Positions 33,649 through 45,498 of a stretch of DNA of 59,451 nucleotides are shown piece after piece; position 1 is the first letter of the stretch; each line of letters starts with the position of its first letter. The stretch covers positions 1 to 59,451 of the forward strand of contig JAMCXB010000037.1 of assembly GCA_023480735.1 (NCBI GenBank), in the 5' to 3' direction. The DNA is from Bacteroidota bacterium. Its GTDB lineage: Bacteria > Bacteroidota > Ignavibacteria > Kryptoniales > JAKASW01. Both the position numbers and the translations under genes were made by a program. The notes under the pieces were generated by a model. It had not been told where the DNA came from. It saw only the letters and a program-made list of their open reading frames with translations, and did not search any database.

Positions 33649-34770
33649 TCATTTCATTTTGAAGCCGAACACATTCTCGTTATCCGTACAAACTGCGAGA
33701 TAGTGTTCATAAATCGCCGGACCCGTGCGAACGCGTCCGTCGAGATCTATTTTCTGAACCACTTTGCCATTATCCTTGTCAACCACATAGAGCTTTTCAT
33801 CAAGCCCGCCGAATATAATCTGCGACTTTGTCTGCGATGCGGATGTAACTATCGGAGCACTCGTCCGAACCTTCCAGAGAAGCGAGCCGTTTAAGATATT
33901 CAGTGCGTAAAAATACCCATCGTTGCACCCGAAGTATACTCGGCTACCGTCACAGATCGGCATGGAAAGGATTTTCTCCCCGGTCTGAAAATCGTACGCA
34001 AGAGTGCCGTTCCGTCTAAGAGCCAGGAGTTTACCGGAATTGTCTCCCACAAAGACCAGGCTGTCGTACATCGATGCGGAGCACCACACCATCGACCCGG
34101 TTTTATACTTCCACGCTTCCTTCCCATCGATGGAGCTTATCGCATAGACGTAACCATCATCCGATCCGAAGACACAGAGACTGTCGCCGACTGCGGGCGA
34201 TACTCTAATTGGGGCCGGAAATTCCTTATGGAAAATCTCTTTCCCGGTCTTCAAATCGAATTTATACATGTCTCCCCTTACGGTAGAGACATAGAGCGCA
34301 CTGTCCAGAAGCACCGGAGAAGCCTCGACGTCCGCTATGCGCTTCGACCAAACCGTTTTACCGGTCAGGAGGTCATAAGCGAACAGGTTTTCCTTCGCTT
34401 CGGAGGACGCAACGATCATGAGGCTGCCGGAGACGAGCGGAGAGGCAAAGACAGCCCCTCCGAAATTCTTCGATGCTATTTCATCGCCATTCTCAACATC
34501 CAACAAATCGACATCGCCCCTCAGTGTCCCCACGAAAACGATTCCTCCCATGATTGTGGGTGAGAAAGTCCCGAATCCGGCGCCTACGTTGCGCTTCCAG
34601 ATCTTTTCCAGTCCGGACGATACTGCGTGGATCATCGACGTATGCAGCGAATTCCTTCCAAACATCGGCCAGCCGGCCGACGATTCACTGACGGGCTTCG
34701 AAAGCCGCAGAGATCCGCAGGACATGAACATCACGGACAGAAGCAATATGGCTGCTCGAACGGCTTTCAA
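33649..34770 (-). CDS. BamB-like PQQ-repeat beta-propeller lipoprotein
   Basis: 373 residues. A lipoprotein signal (AILLLSVMFMSCGS, lipid Cys about 18) is followed by a propeller of PQQ-like repeats. Repeated blocks GGIVFVGTLRGDVDLLDVENGDEI, SALYVSTVRGDMYKFDLKTGKEI, DSLCVFGSDDGYVYAISSIDGKEAWKYK and SRVYFGCNDGYFYALNILNGSLLWKV mark the blades. BamB in the BAM complex has this shape, but so do many outer-membrane or periplasmic scaffolds. It starts at TTG (34770) behind AGGTGA. Eight bases separate it from the acyltransferase gene. Confidence 0.82.
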   Translation of the reverse strand: MKAVRAAILLLSVMFMSCGSLRLSKPVSESSAGWPMFGRNSLHTSMIHAVSSGLEKIWKRNVGAGFGTFSPTIMGGIVFVGTLRGDVDLLDVENGDEIASKNFGGAVFASPLVSGSLMIVASSEAKENLFAYDLLTGKTVWSKRIADVEASPVLLDSALYVSTVRGDMYKFDLKTGKEIFHKEFPAPIRVSPAVGDSLCVFGSDDGYVYAISSIDGKEAWKYKTGSMVWCSASMYDSLVFVGDNSGKLLALRRNGTLAYDFQTGEKILSMPICDGSRVYFGCNDGYFYALNILNGSLLWKVRTSAPIVTSASQTKSQIIFGGLDEKLYVVDKDNGKVVQKIDLDGRVRTGPAIYEHYLAVCTDNENVFGFKMK

Positions 34771-34837
34771 GACTTCACATCACCTGCTAATGTCTCACAT
34801 TCGGAATCGACGGCTGATGAAATTGATATTAACTCCT

Positions 34838-36331
34838 TCACGAGGCGACTCTCTTCGTATTGCCTTGTGTAAACCGAGCGGAAATCAGTCCGACGACTAT
34901 CGTGGTCAGAGAACCGATCATCGTGTACCATGTCCACGCGATTGGAGTGAAGAAAAAAACGTAAACGAGGATCAACAGGCCCGCGGTAAAGCCGATGATG
35001 GCATCCTTCTGCTGCGGCTTCTTGAACAGCACACCGAGGAGAAACGTGCCGAGTAGGCCGCCGTAAGTCACAGATGCGATCGAAAGTGCAACAACGATTA
35101 CGGCCTGGTTTGAGTGTATGAAGATGAAGGCGGTTCCCACAAGTATTATTGTCCAGACAAGACTGAAGAACTTGGACAGCTTGAGGTCCTTGACATCGTC
35201 GCTATGTTTGCCGAAGTACGGTTTATAGAGATCGATCAGCGTGGATGATGCCAACGAATTTATCGACCCGCTTAAAGAGCCCATCGCACTAGCAAATAGT
35301 CCCGCTACGATAATTCCGCTGACTCCCGATGGAAGCTGTTCGACTATGAACTTCGGAAAGATTTGATCGCCATCCTTGAACGGAAAAGCGTGGTAGAACG
35401 CATAGAGCACGACGCCGATTACCAGGAAGAACAAAAACTGAAGGCCGACGAAGAATCCGCTTGCAATAACCGCCTTCTGACTGCTCTTCAGAGAATCGGT
35501 GGCAAGAAGGCGCTGGACGATAAGCTGGTCGGTACCGTGTGACGCCATCGAGAGGAAAGCTCCGCCTAACACGCTGGCTACGAACGTATAATTGATCGTG
35601 AAGAAATGCGCGAGTCCTCCCGTAAATCCCCAGTGTATGAACTGTAACTTGTCTTTCGCCAGGGCCATGGACATTACCGTCCCCCATCCGCCTGGGATTC
35701 GCGACAACATTATGTAAAGGGCTATCGATGCCCCGCCGATGTAGATGAACATCTGTATTACATCGGTCCATATTACTGCTTTAATTCCACCGATGTAAGT
35801 ATAGATGAAGGTAAAGATGGTGATGATAATTATCGCGATGGCGTAGACGTAAACAACCGGATAGCCGCTGAAAATCCTGTAACCCTGGAAGATAATCGCG
35901 AGGGGGATCGCCGTGGTGAAGAGTCTTACCCCCGTAGCCAGAGTCCGCGTTATAAGAAATATGATCGAAGCGTAGTTCCGTGTTTTTTCACCGAAACGAG
36001 TCCTCAGAAGCTCATAAGCGGTTACAAGCTCACCTCGGTAATACGGCGGCAAAAACAGAAATGCTATGATTATTCGGCCAAGTATGTACCCGATAGCTAT
36101 CTGCAGGAAGTTGAGGTTCGTCAGATAGGCGAGACCCGGAATGGAAATAAAAGTTATCGCGCTCGTTTCCGTTGCGACCACGGCAAAAGAGACGACCAGC
36201 CACGGTATCTTTCTCCCTCCGACAAAATAATCTTTCGTGCTGGTCTGTTTTCCGCCAGTCAGCACGCCGAATACAGCAACCCCGACCAGGTATACAAAGA
36301 CAATGATATAATCAATAACCGTGAATCCCAT
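34838..36331 (-). CDS. Sodium:solute symporter (SSS family)
   Basis: A 497-residue transporter with about 13 membrane segments. Family traits are GGRKIPWLVVSFAVVATETSAITFISIPGLAY (about 38-69), YELLRTRFGEKTRNYASI, the GGIKAVIWTDVIQMFIY block (about 180-196) and the SMASHGTDQLIVQRLLATDS segment (about 258-277). It uses the Na+ gradient to import a solute; sialic acid, sugars or amino acids cannot be distinguished. It lies 28 bases after the STAS gene. Confidence 0.92.
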   Translation of the reverse strand: MGFTVIDYIIVFVYLVGVAVFGVLTGGKQTSTKDYFVGGRKIPWLVVSFAVVATETSAITFISIPGLAYLTNLNFLQIAIGYILGRIIIAFLFLPPYYRGELVTAYELLRTRFGEKTRNYASIIFLITRTLATGVRLFTTAIPLAIIFQGYRIFSGYPVVYVYAIAIIIITIFTFIYTYIGGIKAVIWTDVIQMFIYIGGASIALYIMLSRIPGGWGTVMSMALAKDKLQFIHWGFTGGLAHFFTINYTFVASVLGGAFLSMASHGTDQLIVQRLLATDSLKSSQKAVIASGFFVGLQFLFFLVIGVVLYAFYHAFPFKDGDQIFPKFIVEQLPSGVSGIIVAGLFASAMGSLSGSINSLASSTLIDLYKPYFGKHSDDVKDLKLSKFFSLVWTIILVGTAFIFIHSNQAVIVVALSIASVTYGGLLGTFLLGVLFKKPQQKDAIIGFTAGLLILVYVFFFTPIAWTWYTMIGSLTTIVVGLISARFTQGNTKRVAS

Positions 36332-36359
36332 TTGATCTCCAGGAAATAGTGACGGATTA

Positions 36360-36691
36360 TTACTTTACAGTCTCCGGCGAGACGTGAATTGAAAAGACCT
36401 TTTCCAGTTGGGTGACCCTGAAAAGGTTGCGGACATCCGGGTTAGGTACGATCAAATGGACCTCGCCCTTCAGCTCGCGCACCATCCTTTCTGCGACCAG
36501 GAGTGCGCTCAGGCCGGATGAATCGCATGACTTTACCGAGCTCATGTCGACTACCAGTTTCTTCAACGGCGGTCTGCAGAGCACAAGGAACTCTGCCTTG
36601 AGCTGCGGTGACGTCTGAGTATCAAGATGTTCGACATTAATTCTCAGCGTCGTGTGCCCCTTATGATTTTCGGCTTCAAATAATTTCTTTT

Positions 36692-36695
<4 letters not shown>
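36360..36695 (-). CDS. STAS-domain protein, anti-anti-sigma type
   Basis: 111 residues, a free-standing STAS domain: TLRINVEHLDTQTSPQLKAEF, KKLVVDMSSVKSCDSSGLSALLVAERMV with the phosphorylatable Ser in CDSSGL (about 58-63), and EVHLIVPNPDVRNLFRVTQLEKVFSIH. Partners of this type are switched by a serine kinase; no kinase gene lies nearby. It overlaps the preceding gene by 4 bp. Confidence 0.9.
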
Positions 36696-39989
<3,294 letters not shown>

Positions 39990-40211
39990 TAGATGATGCT
40001 TATTTGGTGATATTTTGAATCTAATTAACTTGGGTAACTATAACAACGTTCAATTCCAAGAAGACGTAATGCCTCACTGAAAGGGTTATTTCTCTCGCAA
40101 AGGCGCCAAGAACGCAAAGAAATGTTGACGAGCGGTTCGCTTGGCGAGCGGCTTGGCCAGAAACCATAAGTGTGGGGTTACAAGAAGACTCGTGCTTGTC
40201 AGTTTCGAAGC

Positions 40212-40240
40212 TTGACATTATCAAAAGCTTTTCCAATATT
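40212..40240 (+). promoter_or_regulatory. lexA promoter
   Basis: TTGACA (40212-40217), 17 bp, AATATT (40235-40240). The consensus -35 box and ideal spacing make this one of the best promoters in the window. The dyad at 40243-40258 begins three bases after the -10 box, covering the start of transcription. Confidence 0.75.
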
Positions 40241-40242
40241 TA

Positions 40243-40258
40243 GTAGAAATACATCTAC
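40243..40258. promoter_or_regulatory. Dyad GTAGA-N6-TCTAC at lexA, candidate LexA operator (copy 1)
   Basis: GTAGAAATACATCTAC, a perfect 5+5 dyad between the lexA -10 box and its Shine-Dalgarno, where autorepression is expected. It matches neither the E. coli CTGT-N8-ACAG nor the Bacillus GAAC-N4-GTTC box. The only other perfect match in the window is at 25976-25991. Confidence 0.7.
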
Positions 40259-40276
40259 CATCCAAAGGAGGAGAAG

Positions 40277-40906
40277 ATGGAAAGCCTCACAGAACGACAG
40301 GCAAAGGTCTTGAAGTTTATTCGGGACCATTACAAGAAATTCGGCTATCCTCCGACAATCAGAGAGATTGCCGAACATATCGGCACGAAGTGGAATCACG
40401 GCGTCGAGCGCCACCTGGAAGCTCTTGAGAAGAAAGGATATTTGAAACGCTCGCCCGACAAAAGCCGCGGCCTTCAACTTTCATACAGCTCGACCGGAAC
40501 GGAAGTCCCGATTGTCGGAAGAATCACCGCCGGCAAACCGGTGCTCGCGGTAGAAAATATAGAAGACAGAGTTGTATTAGATCCTGCTTTTGTAAAGGGC
40601 GAGAGCAATTTCCTCTTGATGGTGGAAGGCTTAAGCATGAAGAACGCGGGGATACTGGACGGTGACCTTGTGTTGGTGAGGCAGCAAACTGCTGCAGAAA
40701 CAGGGGACATCGTGGCAGCCCTGATAAATGATGAGGAAGCAACCGTCAAAAGATTCAAGCGCAAAGGAGACCAGCTGGTCCTTGAACCCGAGAATCCGGA
40801 TTTCGAGCCTATTTATTCGGACAATGTTTCGATTAAGATTATCGGCAAGGTCATGGCTGTCTTGAGGCTGCTGGACAATCAACTTACCATCAAGAAGCTT
40901 CGCTAA
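40277..40906 (+). CDS. lexA: SOS repressor LexA
   Basis: 209 residues. The winged-helix DNA-binding domain (about 1-65) reads YPPTIREIAEHIGTKWNHGVERHLEALEKKGYL; the recognition-helix part TKWNHGVERH differs from the usual FxSxNAAxEH, in line with a different operator. The self-cleavage site is Ala85-Gly86 (ITAGKP), with catalytic Ser120 (VEGLSM) and Lys158 (ATVKRF). It starts at ATG 40277 after AAAGGAGG. dinB follows 180 bases later on the same strand. Confidence 0.97.
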   Translation: MESLTERQAKVLKFIRDHYKKFGYPPTIREIAEHIGTKWNHGVERHLEALEKKGYLKRSPDKSRGLQLSYSSTGTEVPIVGRITAGKPVLAVENIEDRVVLDPAFVKGESNFLLMVEGLSMKNAGILDGDLVLVRQQTAAETGDIVAALINDEEATVKRFKRKGDQLVLEPENPDFEPIYSDNVSIKIIGKVMAVLRLLDNQLTIKKLR

Positions 40907-41086
40907 GGGAGTCGGTGAGAATTGACGCGCGAGGAAGTACAAGCGGCACCCGATGAACCGTATCTTGAAATCGCCCACGCACCAAGACGTGACGATTTGG
41001 CAATCGTCGAGTGCATACCTTATCTCAGGATTTTGTGAGGTAAGGATGCGGAAAATATTCTGAAGGGTCAAGATTAGCGGCAGAAG

Positions 41087-42460
41087 ATGGAAAGCAGAAG
41101 ACACCCCACAATATTCCACATCGACATCGACGCATTCTTCGCTTCTGTGGAGGAAGCGCTATGCCCGGCGCTGAAAGGAAAACCGGTCATTGTTGGTGGA
41201 CTGCCGAACGATCGTGGTGTGGTCTCGTGCCCAAATTACGAGGCACGGAGACTCGGAGTGAAAACCGCAATGCCTCTATCGAAAGCATACGGCCTCGCAC
41301 CAAACGCTATGTTTATAAGAGGCAATTACAGAAGCTACGAGAAGTATTCGAGAAGCTTTATAGAGATTCTCCACAACTTCTCGCCGCTGGTTCAGGCCGT
41401 AAGTCTTGATGAAGCCTTTTTAGATGCGGACGGATGCCTCCACTTCTGGAACGATGATCCTCAAGTGATGGCAAATGCGATTAAGCGGACAGTTTTCGAA
41501 GAGCTTAAAATAACTGTTTCAATTGGAGTTGCCTCGAACAAGCTTTGCGCAAAAGTAGCGTCCGACTATTCCAAGAAGATCGCAAGAGAGTGCGCGGGGG
41601 GAAAAGTGTTGCCGCCAAACGGACTCCTTGTAGTCGATGTGGGAAAAGAAAAGGAGTTCCTTTCTCCGCTTCCCGTGTCTGCGCTCCCCGGAATCGGGAA
41701 GAGAACTGCCAGGGCACTCGAAGATCTCGGCATAAATTCCGTGGGGGACCTTTCGCAGACAAGTGTCGATCTTCTCAAGAAGATCTTCGGAGTCGTCGGG
41801 ATCTACCTCCACAATGCGGCGAACGGGGTTGGAGGCAGCGAATTGGCAACTGCCAGACGCGAGCAAAGGTCAATCTCCCGCAGCACGACTTTCGGGCAGG
41901 ATTCAAACGACCAGGAGTTCATTATTTCCGTAATATTCTACCTGTCGGAAAGAGTTGCGCATGCTTTGAGAGAAGAAGGAGCAGCGGCATCAACTATCGT
42001 TTTCAAGCTGCGATACTCCGATGGGGCTCCTCTTCACGGCTACAAAAGGCCGAGCACTCATGAAGACCGCCGCTTTGTTACCTATCAAAAGAACCGCACG
42101 CTCGAAGAGCCGACAGACTCAGAGTTCGACATCGCAACAGCAGCGTTTTCCCTTTTCAAAGGGCTTTGGCTTCACGGAGTAAATGTACGCCTGGTCGGAG
42201 TTGGAGTCATGAACATTTCCGGAAAATGCGACCAGCTTGATATGTTCGACTCATTGAAGGCAAAACGGTCAAATCTCCTGGAAAGCATCGACAGGATCCG
42301 GAAAAAGTTCGGATACCGCTCAATCTATTTCGGGATGATTGAACGGTTGGGAACCGGGTTGCACGATGGAAGACGCCTTCACGCGGAACCACCGCCGCAT
42401 TTCGGAATCAGGGAATGGCAGACAAGTGAGATGGACGGCCTCAACCTACGGCAGAAGTAG
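41087..42460 (+). CDS. dinB: DNA polymerase IV (Y family)
   Basis: 457 residues, a translesion polymerase. The palm starts FHIDIDAFFASVEEA with the first metal-binding Asp pair, and VSLDEAFLDADG supplies the second acidic pair (about 107-118). NYEARRLGVKTAMPLSKA, GVASNKLCAKVASDYSKK and the HhH-type LPGIGKRTARALEDLGI follow, then the little-finger domain. The C-terminus lacks an obvious QLxLF clamp motif except CDQLDMF near 385. No copy of the lexA dyad lies before it, so it may be transcribed from lexA or be constitutive. Confidence 0.96.
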   Translation: MESRRHPTIFHIDIDAFFASVEEALCPALKGKPVIVGGLPNDRGVVSCPNYEARRLGVKTAMPLSKAYGLAPNAMFIRGNYRSYEKYSRSFIEILHNFSPLVQAVSLDEAFLDADGCLHFWNDDPQVMANAIKRTVFEELKITVSIGVASNKLCAKVASDYSKKIARECAGGKVLPPNGLLVVDVGKEKEFLSPLPVSALPGIGKRTARALEDLGINSVGDLSQTSVDLLKKIFGVVGIYLHNAANGVGGSELATARREQRSISRSTTFGQDSNDQEFIISVIFYLSERVAHALREEGAAASTIVFKLRYSDGAPLHGYKRPSTHEDRRFVTYQKNRTLEEPTDSEFDIATAAFSLFKGLWLHGVNVRLVGVGVMNISGKCDQLDMFDSLKAKRSNLLESIDRIRKKFGYRSIYFGMIERLGTGLHDGRRLHAEPPPHFGIREWQTSEMDGLNLRQK

Positions 42461-42514
42461 ACTCATTCAACTTTTAGCTTGATTGATTCAGTCGCATTGG
42501 GAATATTGGCATAG

Positions 42515-43468
42515 ATGAAAATGTTTGCATCAATTGGCAGGGCATCTTCTGCCAGGAGTACGTCGGGGCAGATTATCCGGCGCTCGTTGATCGCCATATA
42601 TCGCCTCTGCATTGTTCAATCTACTATTGTCCTCGCCTTCATGCTAACATCGTTCCAGCCCCTCCCCTCATTGGTAGCTCAGTTCAGTTTCGGTAATTTT
42701 CGCGATCCCAGGGGAATCAGCGTCGATCCGATGGGATCTATCTTCGTCGCCGACACCGGCGCCGATCTGCTGCTCAGGTTCAACGCGTCTGGCGATTCAA
42801 CCGGCGAGGTCGGAGGTTACGGATGGGGTGACTTCCAGTTTGACATGCCTTATGACGTCTGCGCAACCAACGGAGTCGAAATCTACGTCGCCGATTACAA
42901 CAATAACCGCATCGAGAGGTTTGACCGCACACTTGCAAACGTTGCGACGCTTTCGACAAACCAGTCGAACGACGATTCAAAGCGGTTCGGCTATCCTTCC
43001 GGCGTTGCCGTCTCAAGACTGGGCGATCTCTTCATCTGTGACGACGAAGATGTTAGGATAGTGAAAGTGAATACGTTTTCTACCGTGGAGCGCACATTCG
43101 GAGGATACGGCGAGGGCCCCGGAAGTCTGACAATGCCCCGACAGGTCGCGATTGGGCCGCACGACGATGTTTATGTCTCCGACAAGGGAAGAATTGCTGT
43201 CTACGACAACTTCGGGAATTATCTGAGGTCGATTGGAGTCGGGACGCTCCATGATCCGACCGGAATAGGGATCTATGAAAACGAGATCGGAGTCTGCGAT
43301 TCGGATACTCTTTACTTCTTCAACTTAGACGGGACGATGATTTCGAAATTCTCGACGAATGATGTACTCGGTGCAAAGATCGACCATTTCAATGACGTAG
43401 CCCTGAGTGGTAACAGAGTATACATTCTAACCGACAGAAACGTCGTCGTGGCAAAATCGAATTTTTGA
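42515..43468 (+). CDS. Exported NHL-repeat beta-propeller protein
   Basis: 317 residues with a long N-terminal region ending in a hydrophobic export segment (STIVLAFMLTSF, about 38-49). NHL repeats follow, each of the type FRDPRGISVDPMGSIFVADTGADLLLRFN, MPYDVCATNGVEIYVADYNNNRIERFD, FGYPSGVAVSRLGDLFICDDEDVRIVKV and MPRQVAIGPHDDVYVSDKG. About five to six blades are visible. NHL propellers bind protein, sugar or RNA ligands; no enzymatic residues are evident. It starts at ATG 42515; an ATG two codons later is possible. Confidence 0.8.
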   Translation: MKMFASIGRASSARSTSGQIIRRSLIAIYRLCIVQSTIVLAFMLTSFQPLPSLVAQFSFGNFRDPRGISVDPMGSIFVADTGADLLLRFNASGDSTGEVGGYGWGDFQFDMPYDVCATNGVEIYVADYNNNRIERFDRTLANVATLSTNQSNDDSKRFGYPSGVAVSRLGDLFICDDEDVRIVKVNTFSTVERTFGGYGEGPGSLTMPRQVAIGPHDDVYVSDKGRIAVYDNFGNYLRSIGVGTLHDPTGIGIYENEIGVCDSDTLYFFNLDGTMISKFSTNDVLGAKIDHFNDVALSGNRVYILTDRNVVVAKSNF

Positions 43469-43531
43469 AAATAGCTGCAAATTCTTTATCTATGTGGTCA
43501 ATCTGGCGGAAGCTTTCGCACAAGACAAATC

Positions 43532-43540
43532 AAAGGAGGT
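43532..43540 (+). promoter_or_regulatory. Strong Shine-Dalgarno of the 43.5 kb gene
   Basis: AAAGGAGGT, four bases plus spacer before the ATG at 43545. It supports this start and implies high translation of the small exported protein. Confidence 0.6.
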
Positions 43541-43544
43541 CTAA

Positions 43545-44069
43545 ATGCGCCGTTATGTAACAGCTGCTGTACTCATCCTCTTCATCGGATTTTCCCAGCT
43601 TCTTGCACAGTCTCCGGGGAAAGACGTGTCAAAAGACGTATCGGATTTTTTCCCGGAGAACTCTTTCCAGGATGCATATATTACCCCGGATTCAACAATC
43701 CATGTGACGCTTCGTTATTACGGTGTAATAATGAATGCGATGTACGTGTATTCACCATCGGGATGTATCGTGGCCCGCGATTTGTTCGGTGCGGTTCTTC
43801 ATTCGGTACCGAAAGTCTTCGCTTCTCTTCCAGGCGCGCAGAAAGTCGATATAAGATGTATTCAGGTACCTGACGATGCAGCCGGCGGACCGACATTCAC
43901 TCGTTGTTGGTTTTCGGTCGAGAGAAATTCTCTGGCAAGCCAGTCTTTCAAGAATGCCATGACGGCTCTGCCGACTCTTGGCAAGTCATGCGAAGGCAAG
44001 GAGAAAATACTGAAGGCTTTTAGCAGTTACTATTTGGACACCGGTGCACGGCGCGATTTAATGCAGTAA
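43545..44069 (+). CDS. Exported protein of unknown function
   Basis: 174 residues with a clear signal peptide (MRRYVTAAVLILFIGFSQLLAQS, cleavage near 22-23). The mature part has DVSDFFPENSFQDAYITPDSTIHVTLRYYGVIMNAMYVYSPSG and two cysteines spaced for a possible disulfide (IRCIQVPDD, TRCWFSVERN). I recognise no family. It follows the NHL gene by 76 bases on the same strand. The 224 bases after it hold no supported feature. Confidence 0.65.
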   Translation: MRRYVTAAVLILFIGFSQLLAQSPGKDVSKDVSDFFPENSFQDAYITPDSTIHVTLRYYGVIMNAMYVYSPSGCIVARDLFGAVLHSVPKVFASLPGAQKVDIRCIQVPDDAAGGPTFTRCWFSVERNSLASQSFKNAMTALPTLGKSCEGKEKILKAFSSYYLDTGARRDLMQ

Positions 44070-44293
44070 ACAGGTACTCCATAACCAGGCTGCCCACAAG
44101 ACTACTCGTCCGGTCACTCTGGCGGCATCATCCGAAGAATTTGTCTCCCTAAAGTCCCCCTCATTGAGCAGTCCCTCCGTGAGACTGCCTTTCTGAAAAT
44201 AGTGTCTTCCATAGATTTTGAAGGACCTGCTAAGCGAGGGATGTCTTCCATCGAAAGGTTGAAATAAAGATTCTCGCATCCCGGTCGCTGCTG

Positions 44294-45283
44294 TCATTCG
44301 CTGTACAGCACTTCCGGATTAACGATTGCCTGCGGTCGTTCCCCCTTCAACACGGCTATTGCATTCATCGCCGCAAGTTCAGACATCTTTGCCCGTGTCT
44401 CGAAAGTCGCACTTCCCAGATGAGGCGCGAGGACGACATTTCCCAGCTTGAAGAATTCCCCTCTTATTTTAGGCTCGTTCCTGTAAACGTCGAGACCTGC
44501 CCCGGCAATCTTTTTCTTCTTCAACGCGAGTATCAGCGCGTACTCGTCGACGACTTCACCGCGTGCAGTGTTAATGAGTATAGAATTGGATTTCATTAAG
44601 CCGATCTCTTTCTTTCCAATCATTCCCCTGGTCTCAGGGGTCAAAGGAACGTTGAGACTAATGAAATCAGATTGCGCCAGCAGTTTCTCGAGACTAACCG
44701 CCCGCGCACCCAGGCTTTCCATCGCCTCGCTTCTCTTGTGCGAGAAATAGAGAATTCGCATCCCGAAGCCTGTCGAACGCATCGCCACGGCCGTGCCGAT
44801 CCTTCCGGCGCCCACTATGCCGATCGTCTTTGCAGAAATATCATGACCGAGCATCATCATCGGCGCCCATCCCTTGAACTTGCCAGCTCTTACCAATCTG
44901 TCGCCTTCCGCGATCCGCCTGGCGGCCGCCAAAAGAAGACCGAACGTCATGTCTGCAGTTGCGTCGGTCAAGACGCCTGGAGTATTCGTAACGGCTATTC
45001 CCTTCTCGGTCGCGGTCTTCACATCCACATTATTGTACCCGACGGCAAAATTGGAAATAACCTTCAGCCCGTCCAGACTGGAAATCACATGAGCGTCGAA
45101 CTTGTTGCCCAGCATCGCGATAACGCCGAACTTCCCTTTCAGCCGCCGCAACAATTCCCTTTGTGACAAATCCCGGTCTTCTTTATTGATCTCCACCACA
45201 AAATGTTTGCTAAGAAGTTTGAGGCCGACCTCCGGAATCTGTCGTGTAACGAGAATTTTAGGATGCGACCCAGTTGATGGCAT
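44294..45283 (-). CDS. D-2-hydroxyacid dehydrogenase (glyoxylate/hydroxypyruvate reductase type)
   Basis: 329 residues of the NAD(P)-dependent D-2-hydroxyacid dehydrogenase family. The Rossmann motif is GIVGAGRIGTAVAMRSTGFGMRILYFSHKR (about 151-180). The catalytic Arg lies in NTARGEVVDEYAL, the Glu in DVYRNEPKI and the His in VLAPHLGSATFETR (about 287-300). HKR after the second strand favours NADP, as in GhrB/GyaR enzymes that reduce glyoxylate or hydroxypyruvate. It is not obviously in an operon. Confidence 0.92.
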   Translation of the reverse strand: MPSTGSHPKILVTRQIPEVGLKLLSKHFVVEINKEDRDLSQRELLRRLKGKFGVIAMLGNKFDAHVISSLDGLKVISNFAVGYNNVDVKTATEKGIAVTNTPGVLTDATADMTFGLLLAAARRIAEGDRLVRAGKFKGWAPMMMLGHDISAKTIGIVGAGRIGTAVAMRSTGFGMRILYFSHKRSEAMESLGARAVSLEKLLAQSDFISLNVPLTPETRGMIGKKEIGLMKSNSILINTARGEVVDEYALILALKKKKIAGAGLDVYRNEPKIRGEFFKLGNVVLAPHLGSATFETRAKMSELAAMNAIAVLKGERPQAIVNPEVLYSE

Positions 45284-45317
45284 TTCACTAATTCCTTTTC
45301 AATGAGAGATAAATCGA

Positions 45318-45345
45318 CTGATTTCTACTGAGAATCAGAAATCAG
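45318..45345. repeat. Small hairpin upstream of the hydroxyacid dehydrogenase gene
   Basis: CTGATTTCT (45318-45326) and AGAAATCAG (45337-45345) form a perfect nine-base inverted repeat about 35 bases before the minus-strand ATG. It may be an operator or a chance hairpin. The rest of 45284-45498 shows nothing supportable. Confidence 0.35.
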
Positions 45346-45498
45346 GAAATTTGCCGGGCGAGAATAAAATGACGGCATTGCTTCGAGCACCTTGATTGAT
45401 AAACGGCTCAGCGCGGGCGGGGAGAAGTAGCACACTGTCGCTCTCCATGCTGCATGTTATGTCGAGTGCTGACGCGAACACGCGGGCTCAGGTTAACT

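Noticed and set aside
35745-35760. Third LexA-type dyad (GTAGATGAACATCTGT)
   Set aside because: Two mismatches in one half and a position inside the symporter coding sequence.
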